Notes: generated by a model from the letters alone, not told the origin. 64,000 nt of DNA from Halobacillus sp. Marseille-Q1614 (GCF_902809865.1 NZ_CADDWH010000002.1:1-64000), one strand, 5' to 3'; shown: positions 38,924-48,865, numbered from the stretch's first letter. Translations and numbers: made by a program.

Positions 38924-40972
38924 TTGGCTCATGAAAAGGAAGATCAGGATGTTTTAGAGGTTGTGGGAGTGATTGCAGGGATTCTTTTAGGTGTTGCTCT
39001 CCTGGTGGTGCTCTTTCCTGTTGTTTTAGTAGCTCTTTTGCTTTTTGGTCTTACCCTAAGTACCAAGAAAGTTCGATGGTTGACGTACGGTAGTCTTCTA
39101 GGTGGCCTTACTTTTGCTCTGACCGTTTATGTGGCCGGATGGACCGAGTTGTTTCAATACATTCCCTTTATGTTTTCGTTGTTTGGGATGGAGAGTTTGA
39201 TTGCTCCGGTTCAAGCAGCAGTTAATCAAGGGGAAGCTTTTCAAATGAGTGTTGCTTCTTATGTTTTGATTCTTTCCTCTGCTACTGTGGTTGCTCGAAT
39301 TTTCCTTAGTGTGTATCAGTTCTTTAAAGGAAAAGTGGTTAAACCTAAGGAGGATGCCATTTTAGAGTATCGTGCATCCAAAGACTATTATTCTATCTTT
39401 AACCAGCGATATCATTTGAACCGCAAAGTGCAGGCCAAGTATCGGAAGGCTAAAAAAGCTGAGATTCAGAAAGAAGGACGGACTACCGATGTTTTGCTAG
39501 GCATTGATGAATATGGAAAAGCAGCTCACATGGACTTAAAAGAAATGAATCAGCATGTTTTGCTGCAGGGTACTACTGGGAGTGGTAAAACCATTGTTTC
39601 TTATTCTTTAGTGGAGCCCACTTTGATGAATGGAGAAACGGTCTTTTTCATTGATGGCAAAGGAGATCCCAAAACGATCCAAGAGCTTCAGTCTTTATGT
39701 GATTATTACGGAAGGAAATTGCATGTCTTCTCTGAGCATACCCAACTGAAATACAATCCGATTCGAAATGGAAACCGCACAAGCGTTACCGACCGGATCA
39801 TGGCGATTTTTGATTGGAGCAATGAATTTTACAAAAATGAAGCAGAAAACCAATTGCAGAAAGTGATTCATTTTCTGGATGATTATGGCTTTAAACGTGA
39901 TCTTGAGAATGTGACGAAATATTTATCCATTCCTCGCATTTATGAGGTGCTCACCAAGGATTATGAAACCGTGGAAGAAACCATTCAAGAAAAAGTTCCT
40001 GTAAAACAAACCGTTCCTGATCAGGCTAAAATCGACGACATTCTAGGTGTTATGAGTAGTGGTCCCTCTTCCGAAGAGTCTATGGAATACAAAGTTCAAG
40101 AAAAAGTCATTGAGCGCACCAAACAAACTGAGCGATCTAAAAAGTATATGATGTATTTCTTTGATAAGGAAATCCTCTCCGAGGAGGAAGAAGAAGCCAT
40201 TTTAAACGGTGAAGATCAGACGAGTCAATTATTTCGAGGGATGCAGTCTCAGCTGGAAAAGCTGTTGTATTCGGAACTCGGCCATTTGTTAGACGATACC
40301 GAAGATGGACTTGATCTTATGGATATCGTGCAAAAAGGTGAAAGTGTGGTTTTCTCCTTTAACTCCTTAAGCTATGCCGAATTCATGAAACGTTTTGCTC
40401 GTTTCGTGATTGCTGATATATCCAACGTGGTGCAACAACAGTTTGGAAAACAGCAGAATCAGGGCATTACAGGAGTTTTTGATGAATTTGGGGCTTATGG
40501 GTCAAGTACCATTGTCGATATTGTGGCTCGGTCTAGAAGTGCTAATTTTAGAGCCGTGATTGGGATTCAATCTTTTGCTGATCTAACTCTTCAAGGTCAT
40601 GACATTTCTCAACAGGTCATTGATAACGTGAACACCTTTTTCCTCGGGCGTTCCAATAGTGATTCTTCTCCAGAAAAGGCATCCAATGTGATCGGTACTT
40701 TTAAAGATATAGACATCACCCACCAGCTAGAAAACAAAGGGACGATGTTTAAACGACTTGATTTCAAAAGTGAAAAAGGCACCACTCGTAATGTGAATCG
40801 GTTTTATGTCCATCCTGACCAAATTAAAGAGTTTACCACAGGAGAATTTGCTGTTTTTCAAAAATCGGTAAAGGAACGGGCCAAGCGTCGGATCGTTTAT
40901 TTTAGAAACCCCTTAGAAGGTTTAGATCCTTTAGCTCCTAAAACAAAAGTTTCACTTTTAAAAGGAAGGTGA
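38924..40972 (+). CDS. Type IV coupling protein (VirD4/TraG/TcpA-like ATPase)
   Basis: 682 residues from TTG 38924 behind AGCGAGGAGGTTTGATTCTA. The first ~130 residues have three or four membrane helices (VIAGILLGVALLVVLFPVVL, YGSLLGGLTFALTVYVAGW, SYVLILSSATVVARIFLSVY). The ATPase domain follows: Walker A LLQGTTGSGKTIVS near residue 215, Walker B GVFDEFGAYGSSTIV near residue 517 and the TraM-recognition-like motif ARSRSANFRAVIGIQSFADL. It links the DNA-protein complex to the secretion channel. An acidic, Glu-rich insertion (residues ~340-430) is larger than usual. Confidence 0.9.
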   Translation: MAHEKEDQDVLEVVGVIAGILLGVALLVVLFPVVLVALLLFGLTLSTKKVRWLTYGSLLGGLTFALTVYVAGWTELFQYIPFMFSLFGMESLIAPVQAAVNQGEAFQMSVASYVLILSSATVVARIFLSVYQFFKGKVVKPKEDAILEYRASKDYYSIFNQRYHLNRKVQAKYRKAKKAEIQKEGRTTDVLLGIDEYGKAAHMDLKEMNQHVLLQGTTGSGKTIVSYSLVEPTLMNGETVFFIDGKGDPKTIQELQSLCDYYGRKLHVFSEHTQLKYNPIRNGNRTSVTDRIMAIFDWSNEFYKNEAENQLQKVIHFLDDYGFKRDLENVTKYLSIPRIYEVLTKDYETVEETIQEKVPVKQTVPDQAKIDDILGVMSSGPSSEESMEYKVQEKVIERTKQTERSKKYMMYFFDKEILSEEEEEAILNGEDQTSQLFRGMQSQLEKLLYSELGHLLDDTEDGLDLMDIVQKGESVVFSFNSLSYAEFMKRFARFVIADISNVVQQQFGKQQNQGITGVFDEFGAYGSSTIVDIVARSRSANFRAVIGIQSFADLTLQGHDISQQVIDNVNTFFLGRSNSDSSPEKASNVIGTFKDIDITHQLENKGTMFKRLDFKSEKGTTRNVNRFYVHPDQIKEFTTGEFAVFQKSVKERAKRRIVYFRNPLEGLDPLAPKTKVSLLKGR

Positions 40973-40977
40973 GGTAT

Positions 40978-42012
40978 ATGCAGGCATCGATCCAAGCCCT
41001 TAAGTCCAAACTCCAACGTTTTTTCTCTCAATTTAAAAAGCCAAAGAAAGATAGCCGAAAGCTCCCTAAAGCCAAACGTTCTTCAGAAAAGGGGCTGCGT
41101 GTTCTCTTATGGGCTTTACTTCTTTTGCTCGTCATCGCTTCCCCTTTAGCTTTCATTCGGTCGGGAAATGCCTTGCTTTACAGTAAGGATAATACCGAGC
41201 AATTGAAAGAAGTCCAAGCCAGTGTCGGATCCTCCAACGGTTTGTATTCTAGAGAAGAAATAGAAGTTTATGGGGATCAAGTTGTGGATGCGTATATCCA
41301 TATTCCTCAAGATGGAGAGGAACGCCAGGGACTTCTTGATCGATTAGACAGTTATTATGCCGAAGGTGTCCCCTTACCCTCCTATCAAAATATCAATGGG
41401 TATCGAACCCTTGATGAAAAGACGCTTTATAACATTGAGGAGCATGAGGGTCGCATTGTTTTACAGTATCGCGTGGATTACACAAATGTCACTGTAGAAG
41501 AAGGGGAGAAAGAAGGCAGCAAGAAGGAATCGGAGGGGGAAGAAACGAAGCATTCAAAATCAGCCTTACTCAACCTTCCAATCCAAGCCGAGCAACGCCA
41601 ATATAGTGTCGTGGAACCCCCTTATTTCACCCATATTCCTTCCTTGAATGGAGAAGGTGAAAAAATACAGGATTCCATGAAAGGTCAAGAGGAAGTCAAC
41701 ACGCAGGACGTTCAGGAAGTCAAAGCATGGCTGCAAGAATTCTTTACCGACTATGCCGGTGGGGAGCCCAAGGATATGGAGTACGTCATGGATGATCCGC
41801 AAACCTTAGGAGGGCTTCAATCTTTTGTCTCTTTAGATGATCCTACAATTTATCAAGAGGGTGAGCAACAGTATACCGTGAAAACGGGAGCTACCTTTGA
41901 AGATGAAGATATTAAATCCCGCCACCAGCAGAGATTCACGTTAGAGATTGTGAAAAAAGACGGCCGTTTTTACGTGAACGAATTTACGAATACATTAGGA
42001 GGTCAATCATGA
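40978..42012 (+). CDS. TcpC/VirB8-like conjugation protein
   Basis: 344 residues from ATG 40978. A basic cytoplasmic N-terminus (SKLQRFFSQFKKPKKDSRKL) precedes one membrane helix (VLLWALLLLLVIASPLAFI) and two external NTF2-like domains (VVDAYIHIPQDGEERQGLLD, VQEVKAWLQEFFTDYAGGEP, RHQQRFTLEIVKKDGRFYVN). This is the layout of TcpC, the structural VirB8 counterpart of Gram-positive transfer systems. An acidic insertion (EEGEKEGSKKESEGEETK) lies between the domains. Overlaps the next start by 4 bases. Confidence 0.83.
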   Translation: MQASIQALKSKLQRFFSQFKKPKKDSRKLPKAKRSSEKGLRVLLWALLLLLVIASPLAFIRSGNALLYSKDNTEQLKEVQASVGSSNGLYSREEIEVYGDQVVDAYIHIPQDGEERQGLLDRLDSYYAEGVPLPSYQNINGYRTLDEKTLYNIEEHEGRIVLQYRVDYTNVTVEEGEKEGSKKESEGEETKHSKSALLNLPIQAEQRQYSVVEPPYFTHIPSLNGEGEKIQDSMKGQEEVNTQDVQEVKAWLQEFFTDYAGGEPKDMEYVMDDPQTLGGLQSFVSLDDPTIYQEGEQQYTVKTGATFEDEDIKSRHQQRFTLEIVKKDGRFYVNEFTNTLGGQS

Positions 42013-42275
42013 TGAATTTATTTGAAATGATGAATACTGTGGTGTTTGGTACGTTGCCTACTTTGGATGGGATTGAAGATTGGGCTGTCAATGAAGGAGG
42101 AAATGCAGTTGCCATTGTGTTAGTCATCTTTGCGGTTTTCTACCTTGTCCGACAAAGTTGGGGGAAATTGATAGGCTTTATGATCATTGCGGCGCTTGTA
42201 TTTTTCGCCGTCGGTAACCCTGATGGCATGCTAGAGAATATTGAGGGCATATGGAGGAATGTAACAGGAGGTTAA
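42009..42275 (+). CDS. TcpD-like small membrane protein
   Basis: 88 residues from ATG 42009 behind TAGGAGGTCAATC. Two hydrophobic segments (AVAIVLVIFAVFYLVRQSW and LIGFMIIAALVFFAVGNPDG) and a short polar tail. Size, position after TcpC and topology match TcpD proteins of Tn916/pCW3-type systems. Confidence 0.75.
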   Translation: MMNLFEMMNTVVFGTLPTLDGIEDWAVNEGGNAVAIVLVIFAVFYLVRQSWGKLIGFMIIAALVFFAVGNPDGMLENIEGIWRNVTGG

Positions 42276-42277
42276 CC

Positions 42278-42820
42278 ATGAAAGTCACTTACAATTACAA
42301 ACGAGTGTTTCAACATCCAATCACCTTATACCGGATTGGCGATGTTCGACTCCCTTACGGCATCGCCCTCTTACGGGTGACCGTCGCTTGTGTCATCCTA
42401 GGGATTATGCTTCTGTTCCGTGATGTGGTCAACGCTGTGGGATCAATCATGTCTGGTTTAACGCTGGTTTTATATGTAGGGATTCCGTATCTCTTATCCG
42501 GATTTTTATTGAAGAAGTCTTTTAATGGGAAGCGTATCCACTATTTCATGTATGACTTTATGCGGTACTTCTTTGGATGGTATCTCCCGAAGAAACGCAT
42601 AGCCAATGATGAAGAAGTGCTTTATAGCCACACAAAAGCTATCACTTTTGAGAAGACCATTATTCAACGGAAAGAAGGGAAGGCTCATGCAACTTCGAAC
42701 TCCGATCAAAACCGTACACGACAACCTCATGCTAACGAAAAGCGGGGAAATCTGGGCGTATTACCGAATCTCTCCGAGCGTCATACCCGTCGCGAATTAC
42801 GAAAAGTTAGAGAATCATAA
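42278..42820 (+). CDS. TcpE-family conjugation protein
   Basis: 180 residues from ATG 42278 (AACAGGAGGTTAACC upstream; an earlier ATG at 42251 is in the previous gene). YNYKRVFQHPITLYRIGDVR, two hydrophobic stretches (VTVACVILGIMLLFRDVVN, IMSGLTLVLYVGIPYLLSGF) and IHYFMYDFMRYFFGWYLPKK are typical of TcpE. The last ~45 residues overlap the start of the VirB4 gene in another frame, an unusually long overlap of 134 bases. Confidence 0.82.
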   Translation: MKVTYNYKRVFQHPITLYRIGDVRLPYGIALLRVTVACVILGIMLLFRDVVNAVGSIMSGLTLVLYVGIPYLLSGFLLKKSFNGKRIHYFMYDFMRYFFGWYLPKKRIANDEEVLYSHTKAITFEKTIIQRKEGKAHATSNSDQNRTRQPHANEKRGNLGVLPNLSERHTRRELRKVRES

Positions 42821-45185
42821 GGCTTCCTATCGGCAGCTGTTTGAACAGTTGGCCAAATACCGTGAGATCCATTTAGAAATGTATCCTCGGTCGATGGATT
42901 TAGAAAAACGTTTTGAATATTTAGAGCGTGACTTCTCGGAGGATACCAAAGAAATTGGTCAGTATTATAACCAAGAAACGATGAAGATGCTGGAACATGA
43001 GCTTGGTTTTATCACCGATGCGGATTTTGTATTAGGGGTTCGCTTGAAAACCAATTTGTTAGATGAATCTGAGGATATGCGAGGGATGGTTAAACACGCG
43101 TTTGCTAACGTGACCGATTCGATCGTCCACTGGTTTGGGCTGGAACGCGAATTAACCGACGAATTTTTTGATCGATTTCAAGAGGTTGAGCAAGAGCTAT
43201 TTGAACAAATCATTCGGGTCGATGGGCGAAGGTTGACAGAAGACCAGCTGATTTACGTGAACCGTTATAACTTCATTCGTGATATTCACCATGCGGTCGA
43301 AGAAGAAAAGCAAAAACGGGGAGCCACGAATATCACGGATGCGATTATTGATCCTACCGACATGGGATTTTTAAAGCTTCAAACGACCGAAGGAGAATCG
43401 TACATTAGCTTTATTGTCGCTGATGAGTTACCGAGTGATTTAGAATATACGCACCTTTACCAAAAAGCGCAGAATTTTCCCTTCCCCGTCGAGTTGCACA
43501 TGAAAGCGAGATATAAAGATAAAGATCAATCGTTGCGAAAAATTGGCTTTGCGAAGCAACGCTTTAAAGAAACTGATAAGGATATGGCGGAAGCTGGGGA
43601 AGACGTGGACGATAAGCTTGTACGCTATAATCAGTATCTCAATCGCTTACAGTCCGGCATTAAAGGGAATGAGGAAATCTTTATGGAATGGGTTTCGGCT
43701 TTTGTGGTGTCGGGCCAAACAAAAGCGGAGTGTAAGCAACGAGCCAATCATTTAATTACTTCCTTAAAGGATCAGGAAATTTATTGCGTACGTCCGATCG
43801 CTGATCAACTCCCCCTTTTCTATAAGTTCTTACATGGGGAACCTTTAAAATTTGAAAAGAACTGGGTTCAGCAGACGACCCATACGGGGTTTGCAGAAAA
43901 CCTCTTTGGGGTGAGTAACCAACTAGGGTCTAACATCGGGTTTTACTTTGGCCGCATATCCAAAGGCATCGGGAAGAAATATTTGGAGGAATCGGTGGCC
44001 TCGAGTCGTGATATCTCCCTCTTTCATCCGTTTATGGCGAATGAAGGGATCAAGGGAGCTTCCACAGACTCCCCTCATATTTCGATTACAGGACAGACCG
44101 GGAAAGGGAAGAGTTTCCTTGTAAAGCTTATTATGATGTACCTCTCCTTTCTCAAGGTCAATGTACTGATTACCGATCCGAAGAATGAAATTGAAGAAAA
44201 TTTTACAAAGGCGATTGAAGACCCTGAGATCCGGGTGAATTACCCTTTATTCACCAAATTGATTCGTTCCTTTCGTTATGTGACGCTCGATCCTTCTATT
44301 CCTTCCAATCATGGCGTATTAGACCCTATTTGTTTTTTAGAAGGTTATGAAGCCAAGGATACAGCTCAAGGGATTATCGAACAAATCTATGATATGAACG
44401 GCAAAGATGACGTCAAAACCGAGCTGCTAAAAACGTTAACACAGGTGATTGAAGAACGAGCCAAGGGACAGCAGCGAGGCATGATGCATGTGGTGGAACG
44501 TCTACAGGAAAGTGAAAACCGCAACGTTCGAAATGCGGGCGACCTTTTGTTTCAGATTGTCCAGAACTCGATTCTGCAGCTGATCTTTTCCGATGGATCG
44601 TATGAGGGGTTGCGTTTAGGAAATAAGATCAACGTGCTTCAAATCCAAGGGCTGGATTTACCCGAAGCTGCGGATGATCCGAATTTTTATAGCGATAGTG
44701 AACGGAAAAGTCTTTGCTTGATGATCCCTTTGGCTAAATTCTGTGAGAAGTTTGGCAGTCGAAGCAAACAAGAAAAAACAGCGATCATTTTTGATGAAGC
44801 ATGGATGCTGACGAAAGCCCGTGGCGGTAAAAAACTCGTGAAGTCGATGAGACGCATTGGCCGTTCCTACAGCAATCAACTCTATTTTGTGACGCAATCG
44901 GTAAGTGATGTAGAAAGTGATGATGATGTCGGGAACTTTGGGGCCAAGTTCGCCTTTGATGAAGGGGCAGAACGAGAAGATATTCTTTCCTTTATGAACT
45001 TAGAAAACGTCGAAGAGAACCGAAAGCTACTAGAAAACATGACAAAAGGACATTGTCTCTTTACCGATTTCTATGGCCGCACTGGAAAACTAGCGATTGA
45101 TTGCTTGTTTGAAGAATGGAGAGAAGCTTTTAAAACGGTGGATCAATCGTACTCCGCAAAAGCAGAGGAGGAAATTATGCAATGA
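42687..45185 (+). CDS. virB4: VirB4-like conjugation ATPase (TcpF)
   Basis: 832 residues from ATG 42687 (AAGAAGGGAAGG upstream; the frame is open from 42606 but homology begins at LRTPIKTVHDNLMLTKSGEI). Walker A SITGQTGKGKSFLVKLI is near residue 467 and Walker B TAIIFDEAWMLTKA near residue 697, followed by RRIGRSYSNQLYFVTQSVSD. It is the cytoplasmic motor that energises channel assembly. The gene overlaps tcpE by 134 bases and the following lipoprotein gene by 4. Confidence 0.92.
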   Translation: MQLRTPIKTVHDNLMLTKSGEIWAYYRISPSVIPVANYEKLENHKASYRQLFEQLAKYREIHLEMYPRSMDLEKRFEYLERDFSEDTKEIGQYYNQETMKMLEHELGFITDADFVLGVRLKTNLLDESEDMRGMVKHAFANVTDSIVHWFGLERELTDEFFDRFQEVEQELFEQIIRVDGRRLTEDQLIYVNRYNFIRDIHHAVEEEKQKRGATNITDAIIDPTDMGFLKLQTTEGESYISFIVADELPSDLEYTHLYQKAQNFPFPVELHMKARYKDKDQSLRKIGFAKQRFKETDKDMAEAGEDVDDKLVRYNQYLNRLQSGIKGNEEIFMEWVSAFVVSGQTKAECKQRANHLITSLKDQEIYCVRPIADQLPLFYKFLHGEPLKFEKNWVQQTTHTGFAENLFGVSNQLGSNIGFYFGRISKGIGKKYLEESVASSRDISLFHPFMANEGIKGASTDSPHISITGQTGKGKSFLVKLIMMYLSFLKVNVLITDPKNEIEENFTKAIEDPEIRVNYPLFTKLIRSFRYVTLDPSIPSNHGVLDPICFLEGYEAKDTAQGIIEQIYDMNGKDDVKTELLKTLTQVIEERAKGQQRGMMHVVERLQESENRNVRNAGDLLFQIVQNSILQLIFSDGSYEGLRLGNKINVLQIQGLDLPEAADDPNFYSDSERKSLCLMIPLAKFCEKFGSRSKQEKTAIIFDEAWMLTKARGGKKLVKSMRRIGRSYSNQLYFVTQSVSDVESDDDVGNFGAKFAFDEGAEREDILSFMNLENVEENRKLLENMTKGHCLFTDFYGRTGKLAIDCLFEEWREAFKTVDQSYSAKAEEEIMQ

Positions 45186-45526
45186 AGAAATGGCTTGTAT
45201 TGGTTCTCTTAGGGGCTCTTGCGTTAGGAGCTTGTAGCCCCTCATATGATCAAGAAATTGAGGAAGTTATAGAGAAAGAAAATAAGTCTCTACAAGAGCC
45301 AGGAGTTAAAAAAGATATTGAAACCCTAGAAAGAGAAGATGCTCAAATAGCCGTCTATGAAGATGGGAAGTATATCAAAATAGCTTATATGATACGTTCC
45401 GATCATGAAGCTGATTCCCTTTATGAATCTAGTGATAATGGTTATGAAATTAACGCTAGTAATGACTTAAAAAAACAATTGAATAGTATGGAACCTGATT
45501 ACACAGAGAACATGGAAGACTCGTAG
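45182..45526 (+). CDS. Cystatin-like-fold (DUF4467) lipoprotein
   Basis: 114 residues. Signal peptide with lipobox (KKWLVLVLLGALALGACSPS; Cys at residue 18), then a helix (DQEIEEVIEKENKSLQEPGV) and strands (DAQIAVYEDGKYIKIAYMIR). This resembles the DUF4467 lipoproteins found between VirB4 and VirB6 in Gram-positive transfer operons. It should sit on the outer membrane face; role unknown. Coupled to virB4 by ATGA. Confidence 0.75.
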   Translation: MKKWLVLVLLGALALGACSPSYDQEIEEVIEKENKSLQEPGVKKDIETLEREDAQIAVYEDGKYIKIAYMIRSDHEADSLYESSDNGYEINASNDLKKQLNSMEPDYTENMEDS

Positions 45527-45540
45527 AAAGGAGGATATAC

Positions 45541-47829
45541 ATGAAGGACTCCTCGAGGCTCATTCTTGGTTTGCTTGTATTTTGCTTTTTAGTTTCTGTG
45601 CCATTGGACAGTGTGTTTGCTGCTCCTAAGGTTGACCCAAAGACCGAGGAACAAGGGGGTGTGGAATTAAAATCTGAACAATATGAACTGGAGCAATACC
45701 AAGCGACCACTCACTTTGAGGAAAGTTGGAATCCCTTTAGTCTGGATGAACTCGATAAGATGATGAATGGGATTGCGAATATGTTTTTTGGCATGACCAA
45801 ACTTGTTGCCAATATCGTAGATGCGGGTTTACGAGAATTATATGGTTTGGAGATTGTCAATCAGTTTGCGGACGATATTGGGAGTGCGAGTGAAGAATTG
45901 TGGGGCGTGCTCTATGATAATTTTGGAGTGGCTCTTTTTGTGATTGCTGTCCTTCAACTGTTCTTCTTCTATGTCGCTCAACGTAATGGCATGAAAGCTG
46001 GTCAATCTTCGTTGAAGTTAATCTGTGTGCTTGTGGTGGCTGGGGTTTGGTTTTCTCAATCCAGTTACTTCTTAAAAACGATGAATAGCATCAGTAATGA
46101 AGCCCAAGGGGCTGTGATGTCAGCCGGAGCTTTCCTCACCACAGAAGATATTGACCAATCCAACGGAATGGAAGCCTCCCAAGCGTTATTACGCAATGCT
46201 TACTTTGATTTAGCCGTTTATAATCCCTACCTTGCGATGAACTACGGGACCACCAATGAAGACACCATCACAGCTGATGATAGCAACCGGATAACCAATC
46301 TTGTAGCCACCCCTTTAACTGAGAAGGGGTACTCCGAAAGAGAGGAAATTGCCGAAAGAGAAGTTGATAAACTAGGGAATACCAGCATGAGCATATCGAC
46401 CATCTATGGAAAGATTGCGGTAAGTGCGTTCTCCTTTTTCTTTGCGTTGGTTTTAGGGTTTCCTTTATTGTTAGTGGCTTTTGTGAGTTTCTTATTGCAA
46501 GTGCTAATGTTACTGATTGCGTTGATCTTACCTGTGAGTTTCCTGATCTCCATCCTTCCGAGCTTTGCGAATAGTGGATGGTATACGTTTGGTCGTTTAA
46601 TCGCCGTCGGAGCTATGAAGATATTTGTAGGGATCATTCTTTTAATCACCTTTATGATCGTGAATATCACAGAAGGAATGCTTCCGGCAACATCTACGGA
46701 AATGTATATGCTGAATGCAATTATTACCAGTGTTCTTTTAATCTTAATGATTAAGTATCGCAACAAGATGATTGAATTTATCACAGCTGGAAAAGTCGCC
46801 AGCGTGGATATGAACACGGCTAGTCGCGTGTATGATAAGACCGTTAAGGAACCTTCGGAAAAAATTCGGCATGGGGTGTATCAAGGAGCTCAAGTGGCAG
46901 CTGCTTATGCTGGTATTCGGGGAGCCGGAGCCGCCTTTGCAGGAGAACAGCTTGAAGATCGTGACGAGCAACGTACCCCTCAAACTTCTGATGGTCAACA
47001 AGGATCAGATCAAAGGACAAAAGATGTCGTTGATCTTTCGGGTTATCGAGAAGCTAGAAGCCAACGAACCACTCAACCTCAACAAGAAAAGCAAAAGCCA
47101 ACGTCTGAATCATCAGAACATGTAAAAGAGCCGAAGGAATCCCACCCATCGAATGCTTCTTCTACCAATTCGTCTTTGCCCATGGGCGTCTATAACCGTC
47201 AGGAATTAGAGAAAACAAGAAATCCGCAACAGAAGAAAAGAAAAAATCAAGAGTCTGCCGATACAAAGAACCAACGAAAACGCATGAGTCGAACCCCTCA
47301 ACATCAACGTTTATCTCACCAAGAACGTCAAGAGATTCGAGAACGCTACCATATTGAAAAGAATAAGCCCATTACCCAATGGGAAGCCCGACAACAGATT
47401 GAAGATCGGAAAATGGGAAGGTTTTCTCGTCCGATGGACCATTCCTCACAGGGGACCGAATCAACTAGTCGAGACCACAGCAAGCATCGAACCACTTCCA
47501 TCTATTCAACAGAGGAGATTGCCCGTTCTAAGGAACGCCAGCAGGCGGCCTCTACGAGGGAGAATGTTCGTTCACAAGACCGTTCAAACACCGACAGGGA
47601 TCGATCCACCCATCCCTCAACAGAAAAAGAACATACAAGGCCGTCTAAGACTACAAAGCAATCGGATACCATGCGTACTCCAAGCGTTTCTAAACACCGG
47701 CACCGGGAAGTCAAAGTGAATCGAACGTCTCAGGTGAAGCCGGAACAGGCTCGAAGACACTCGTCCAAACGGGAGTCGAAGACGATGGAACGGGATTCTG
47801 TTCGGATTCACCGCAGCCATTCGAATTAA
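45541..47829 (+). CDS. VirB6-like polytopic channel protein (CD3337/EF1877 type)
   Basis: 762 residues. A signal peptide (LILGLLVFCFLVSVPLDSVF) precedes a membrane domain with about seven helices between residues 130 and 420 (VALFVIAVLQLFFFYVAQRN, LICVLVVAGVWFSQSSYFL, AFSFFFALVLGFPLLLVAFV, LLIALILPVSFLISILPSF, FVGIILLITFMIVNITEGML). The last ~300 residues are a disordered, highly charged tail rich in Gln, Arg, Ser and Thr. It forms the membrane core of the mating channel. The long tail is typical of pCW3/ICEBs1 relatives. Confidence 0.82.
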   Translation: MKDSSRLILGLLVFCFLVSVPLDSVFAAPKVDPKTEEQGGVELKSEQYELEQYQATTHFEESWNPFSLDELDKMMNGIANMFFGMTKLVANIVDAGLRELYGLEIVNQFADDIGSASEELWGVLYDNFGVALFVIAVLQLFFFYVAQRNGMKAGQSSLKLICVLVVAGVWFSQSSYFLKTMNSISNEAQGAVMSAGAFLTTEDIDQSNGMEASQALLRNAYFDLAVYNPYLAMNYGTTNEDTITADDSNRITNLVATPLTEKGYSEREEIAEREVDKLGNTSMSISTIYGKIAVSAFSFFFALVLGFPLLLVAFVSFLLQVLMLLIALILPVSFLISILPSFANSGWYTFGRLIAVGAMKIFVGIILLITFMIVNITEGMLPATSTEMYMLNAIITSVLLILMIKYRNKMIEFITAGKVASVDMNTASRVYDKTVKEPSEKIRHGVYQGAQVAAAYAGIRGAGAAFAGEQLEDRDEQRTPQTSDGQQGSDQRTKDVVDLSGYREARSQRTTQPQQEKQKPTSESSEHVKEPKESHPSNASSTNSSLPMGVYNRQELEKTRNPQQKKRKNQESADTKNQRKRMSRTPQHQRLSHQERQEIRERYHIEKNKPITQWEARQQIEDRKMGRFSRPMDHSSQGTESTSRDHSKHRTTSIYSTEEIARSKERQQAASTRENVRSQDRSNTDRDRSTHPSTEKEHTRPSKTTKQSDTMRTPSVSKHRHREVKVNRTSQVKPEQARRHSSKRESKTMERDSVRIHRSHSN

Positions 47830-47841
47830 GGGGGCATTCTT

Positions 47842-48855
47842 TTGAAGAAGATCATCCTTATTATTGCCCTCTTTTTTATTCTCGTTTTTGGATCCATTAT
47901 CAGCCTTCTCTTTATGGTGACAATGAATGAAGAAGATGAGGCTCAGTATGGGCTGGTTTCGGAACAAGGAACCGCCCAGGTCTCCGAAGCTGTCGAGCGT
48001 TACCGACCTTTATTTGAAAAATATGCAGAAAAGTACGGAGTTGAGGATTATGTAGAGCTGCTGATGGCTAAAACCATGCAGGAGTCAGGGGGGAGACTTC
48101 CCGATGTGATGCAATCGAGCGAGTCAATTGGTCTTCCTCCCAATACCATTAAAGACCCCGAACGTTCGATTGATGTAGGGGTGAGATATTTTGCAGAAGT
48201 CTTAGAAAGAGCAGACTATGATGTGAAATTAACCCTTCAAGCCTATAATTTTGGCGGTGGTTTTATTGATTATGTGCAAGAGCATAATGACGGAGAATAC
48301 AGTCGAGAGGTAGCCGTTGCCTTTAGTGAGCAAAAAGAATCTGAACTCGGATGGGACAATTACGGGGACGTTGATTACGTGGAGAATGTTATGCGTTATT
48401 TGGATGGTTTTGACTCAAGTCCCGTGGAATTTACCGGTTCTGAAGGAGAATGGGCATTACCTTTAAAGCATGTCGCGGTCACCAGCGATTTTGGATGGAG
48501 AACGCATCCGATATCAGGGGATCGAAGTCACCATACCGGTCTAGATTTTGATTGCTCCCCTTCTGATAGCATTTACAGTGTGAAAGATGGTGTGGTTTCT
48601 AAAGCTGTTCATTCTAATGGAGGATTAGGCAATTATGCGGTGGTTCAACACAATGATGAGGAATATAGCGTCTATGGTCACCTTAGCTCTTTAAACGTCA
48701 GCACAGGAGATTCCATCGATCAGGGGGACAAAGTCGGCATGTGTGGGAGTACCGGTCAATCTACAGGCCCTCACTTGCATTTAGAATATAGCACAGGCCC
48801 CCGTTATCAAGACGGCTCTGAATTTCTCGATCCTGCGGAAGCCTTGGGATTATAG
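47842..48855 (+). CDS. Bifunctional lysozyme-like / M23 peptidase of the mating channel
   Basis: 337 residues from TTG 47842 behind TTAAGGGGGCATTCT. A membrane anchor (IILIIALFFILVFGSIISLL) is followed by a lysozyme-like domain, residues ~45-185 (YVELLMAKTMQESGGRLPDV with its catalytic Glu, SIDVGVRYFAEVLER, LTLQAYNFGGGFIDYVQ), then an M23 LytM domain, residues ~215-330 (VTSDFGWRTHPISGDRSHHT, GLDFDCSP, TGPHLHLEYS). The M23 zinc motifs HxxxD and HxH are intact. It opens the cell wall for the channel; CwlT of ICEBs1 has a NlpC/P60 domain instead of M23. Confidence 0.88.
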   Translation: MKKIILIIALFFILVFGSIISLLFMVTMNEEDEAQYGLVSEQGTAQVSEAVERYRPLFEKYAEKYGVEDYVELLMAKTMQESGGRLPDVMQSSESIGLPPNTIKDPERSIDVGVRYFAEVLERADYDVKLTLQAYNFGGGFIDYVQEHNDGEYSREVAVAFSEQKESELGWDNYGDVDYVENVMRYLDGFDSSPVEFTGSEGEWALPLKHVAVTSDFGWRTHPISGDRSHHTGLDFDCSPSDSIYSVKDGVVSKAVHSNGGLGNYAVVQHNDEEYSVYGHLSSLNVSTGDSIDQGDKVGMCGSTGQSTGPHLHLEYSTGPRYQDGSEFLDPAEALGL

Positions 48856-48865
48856 GAGGGAATTT

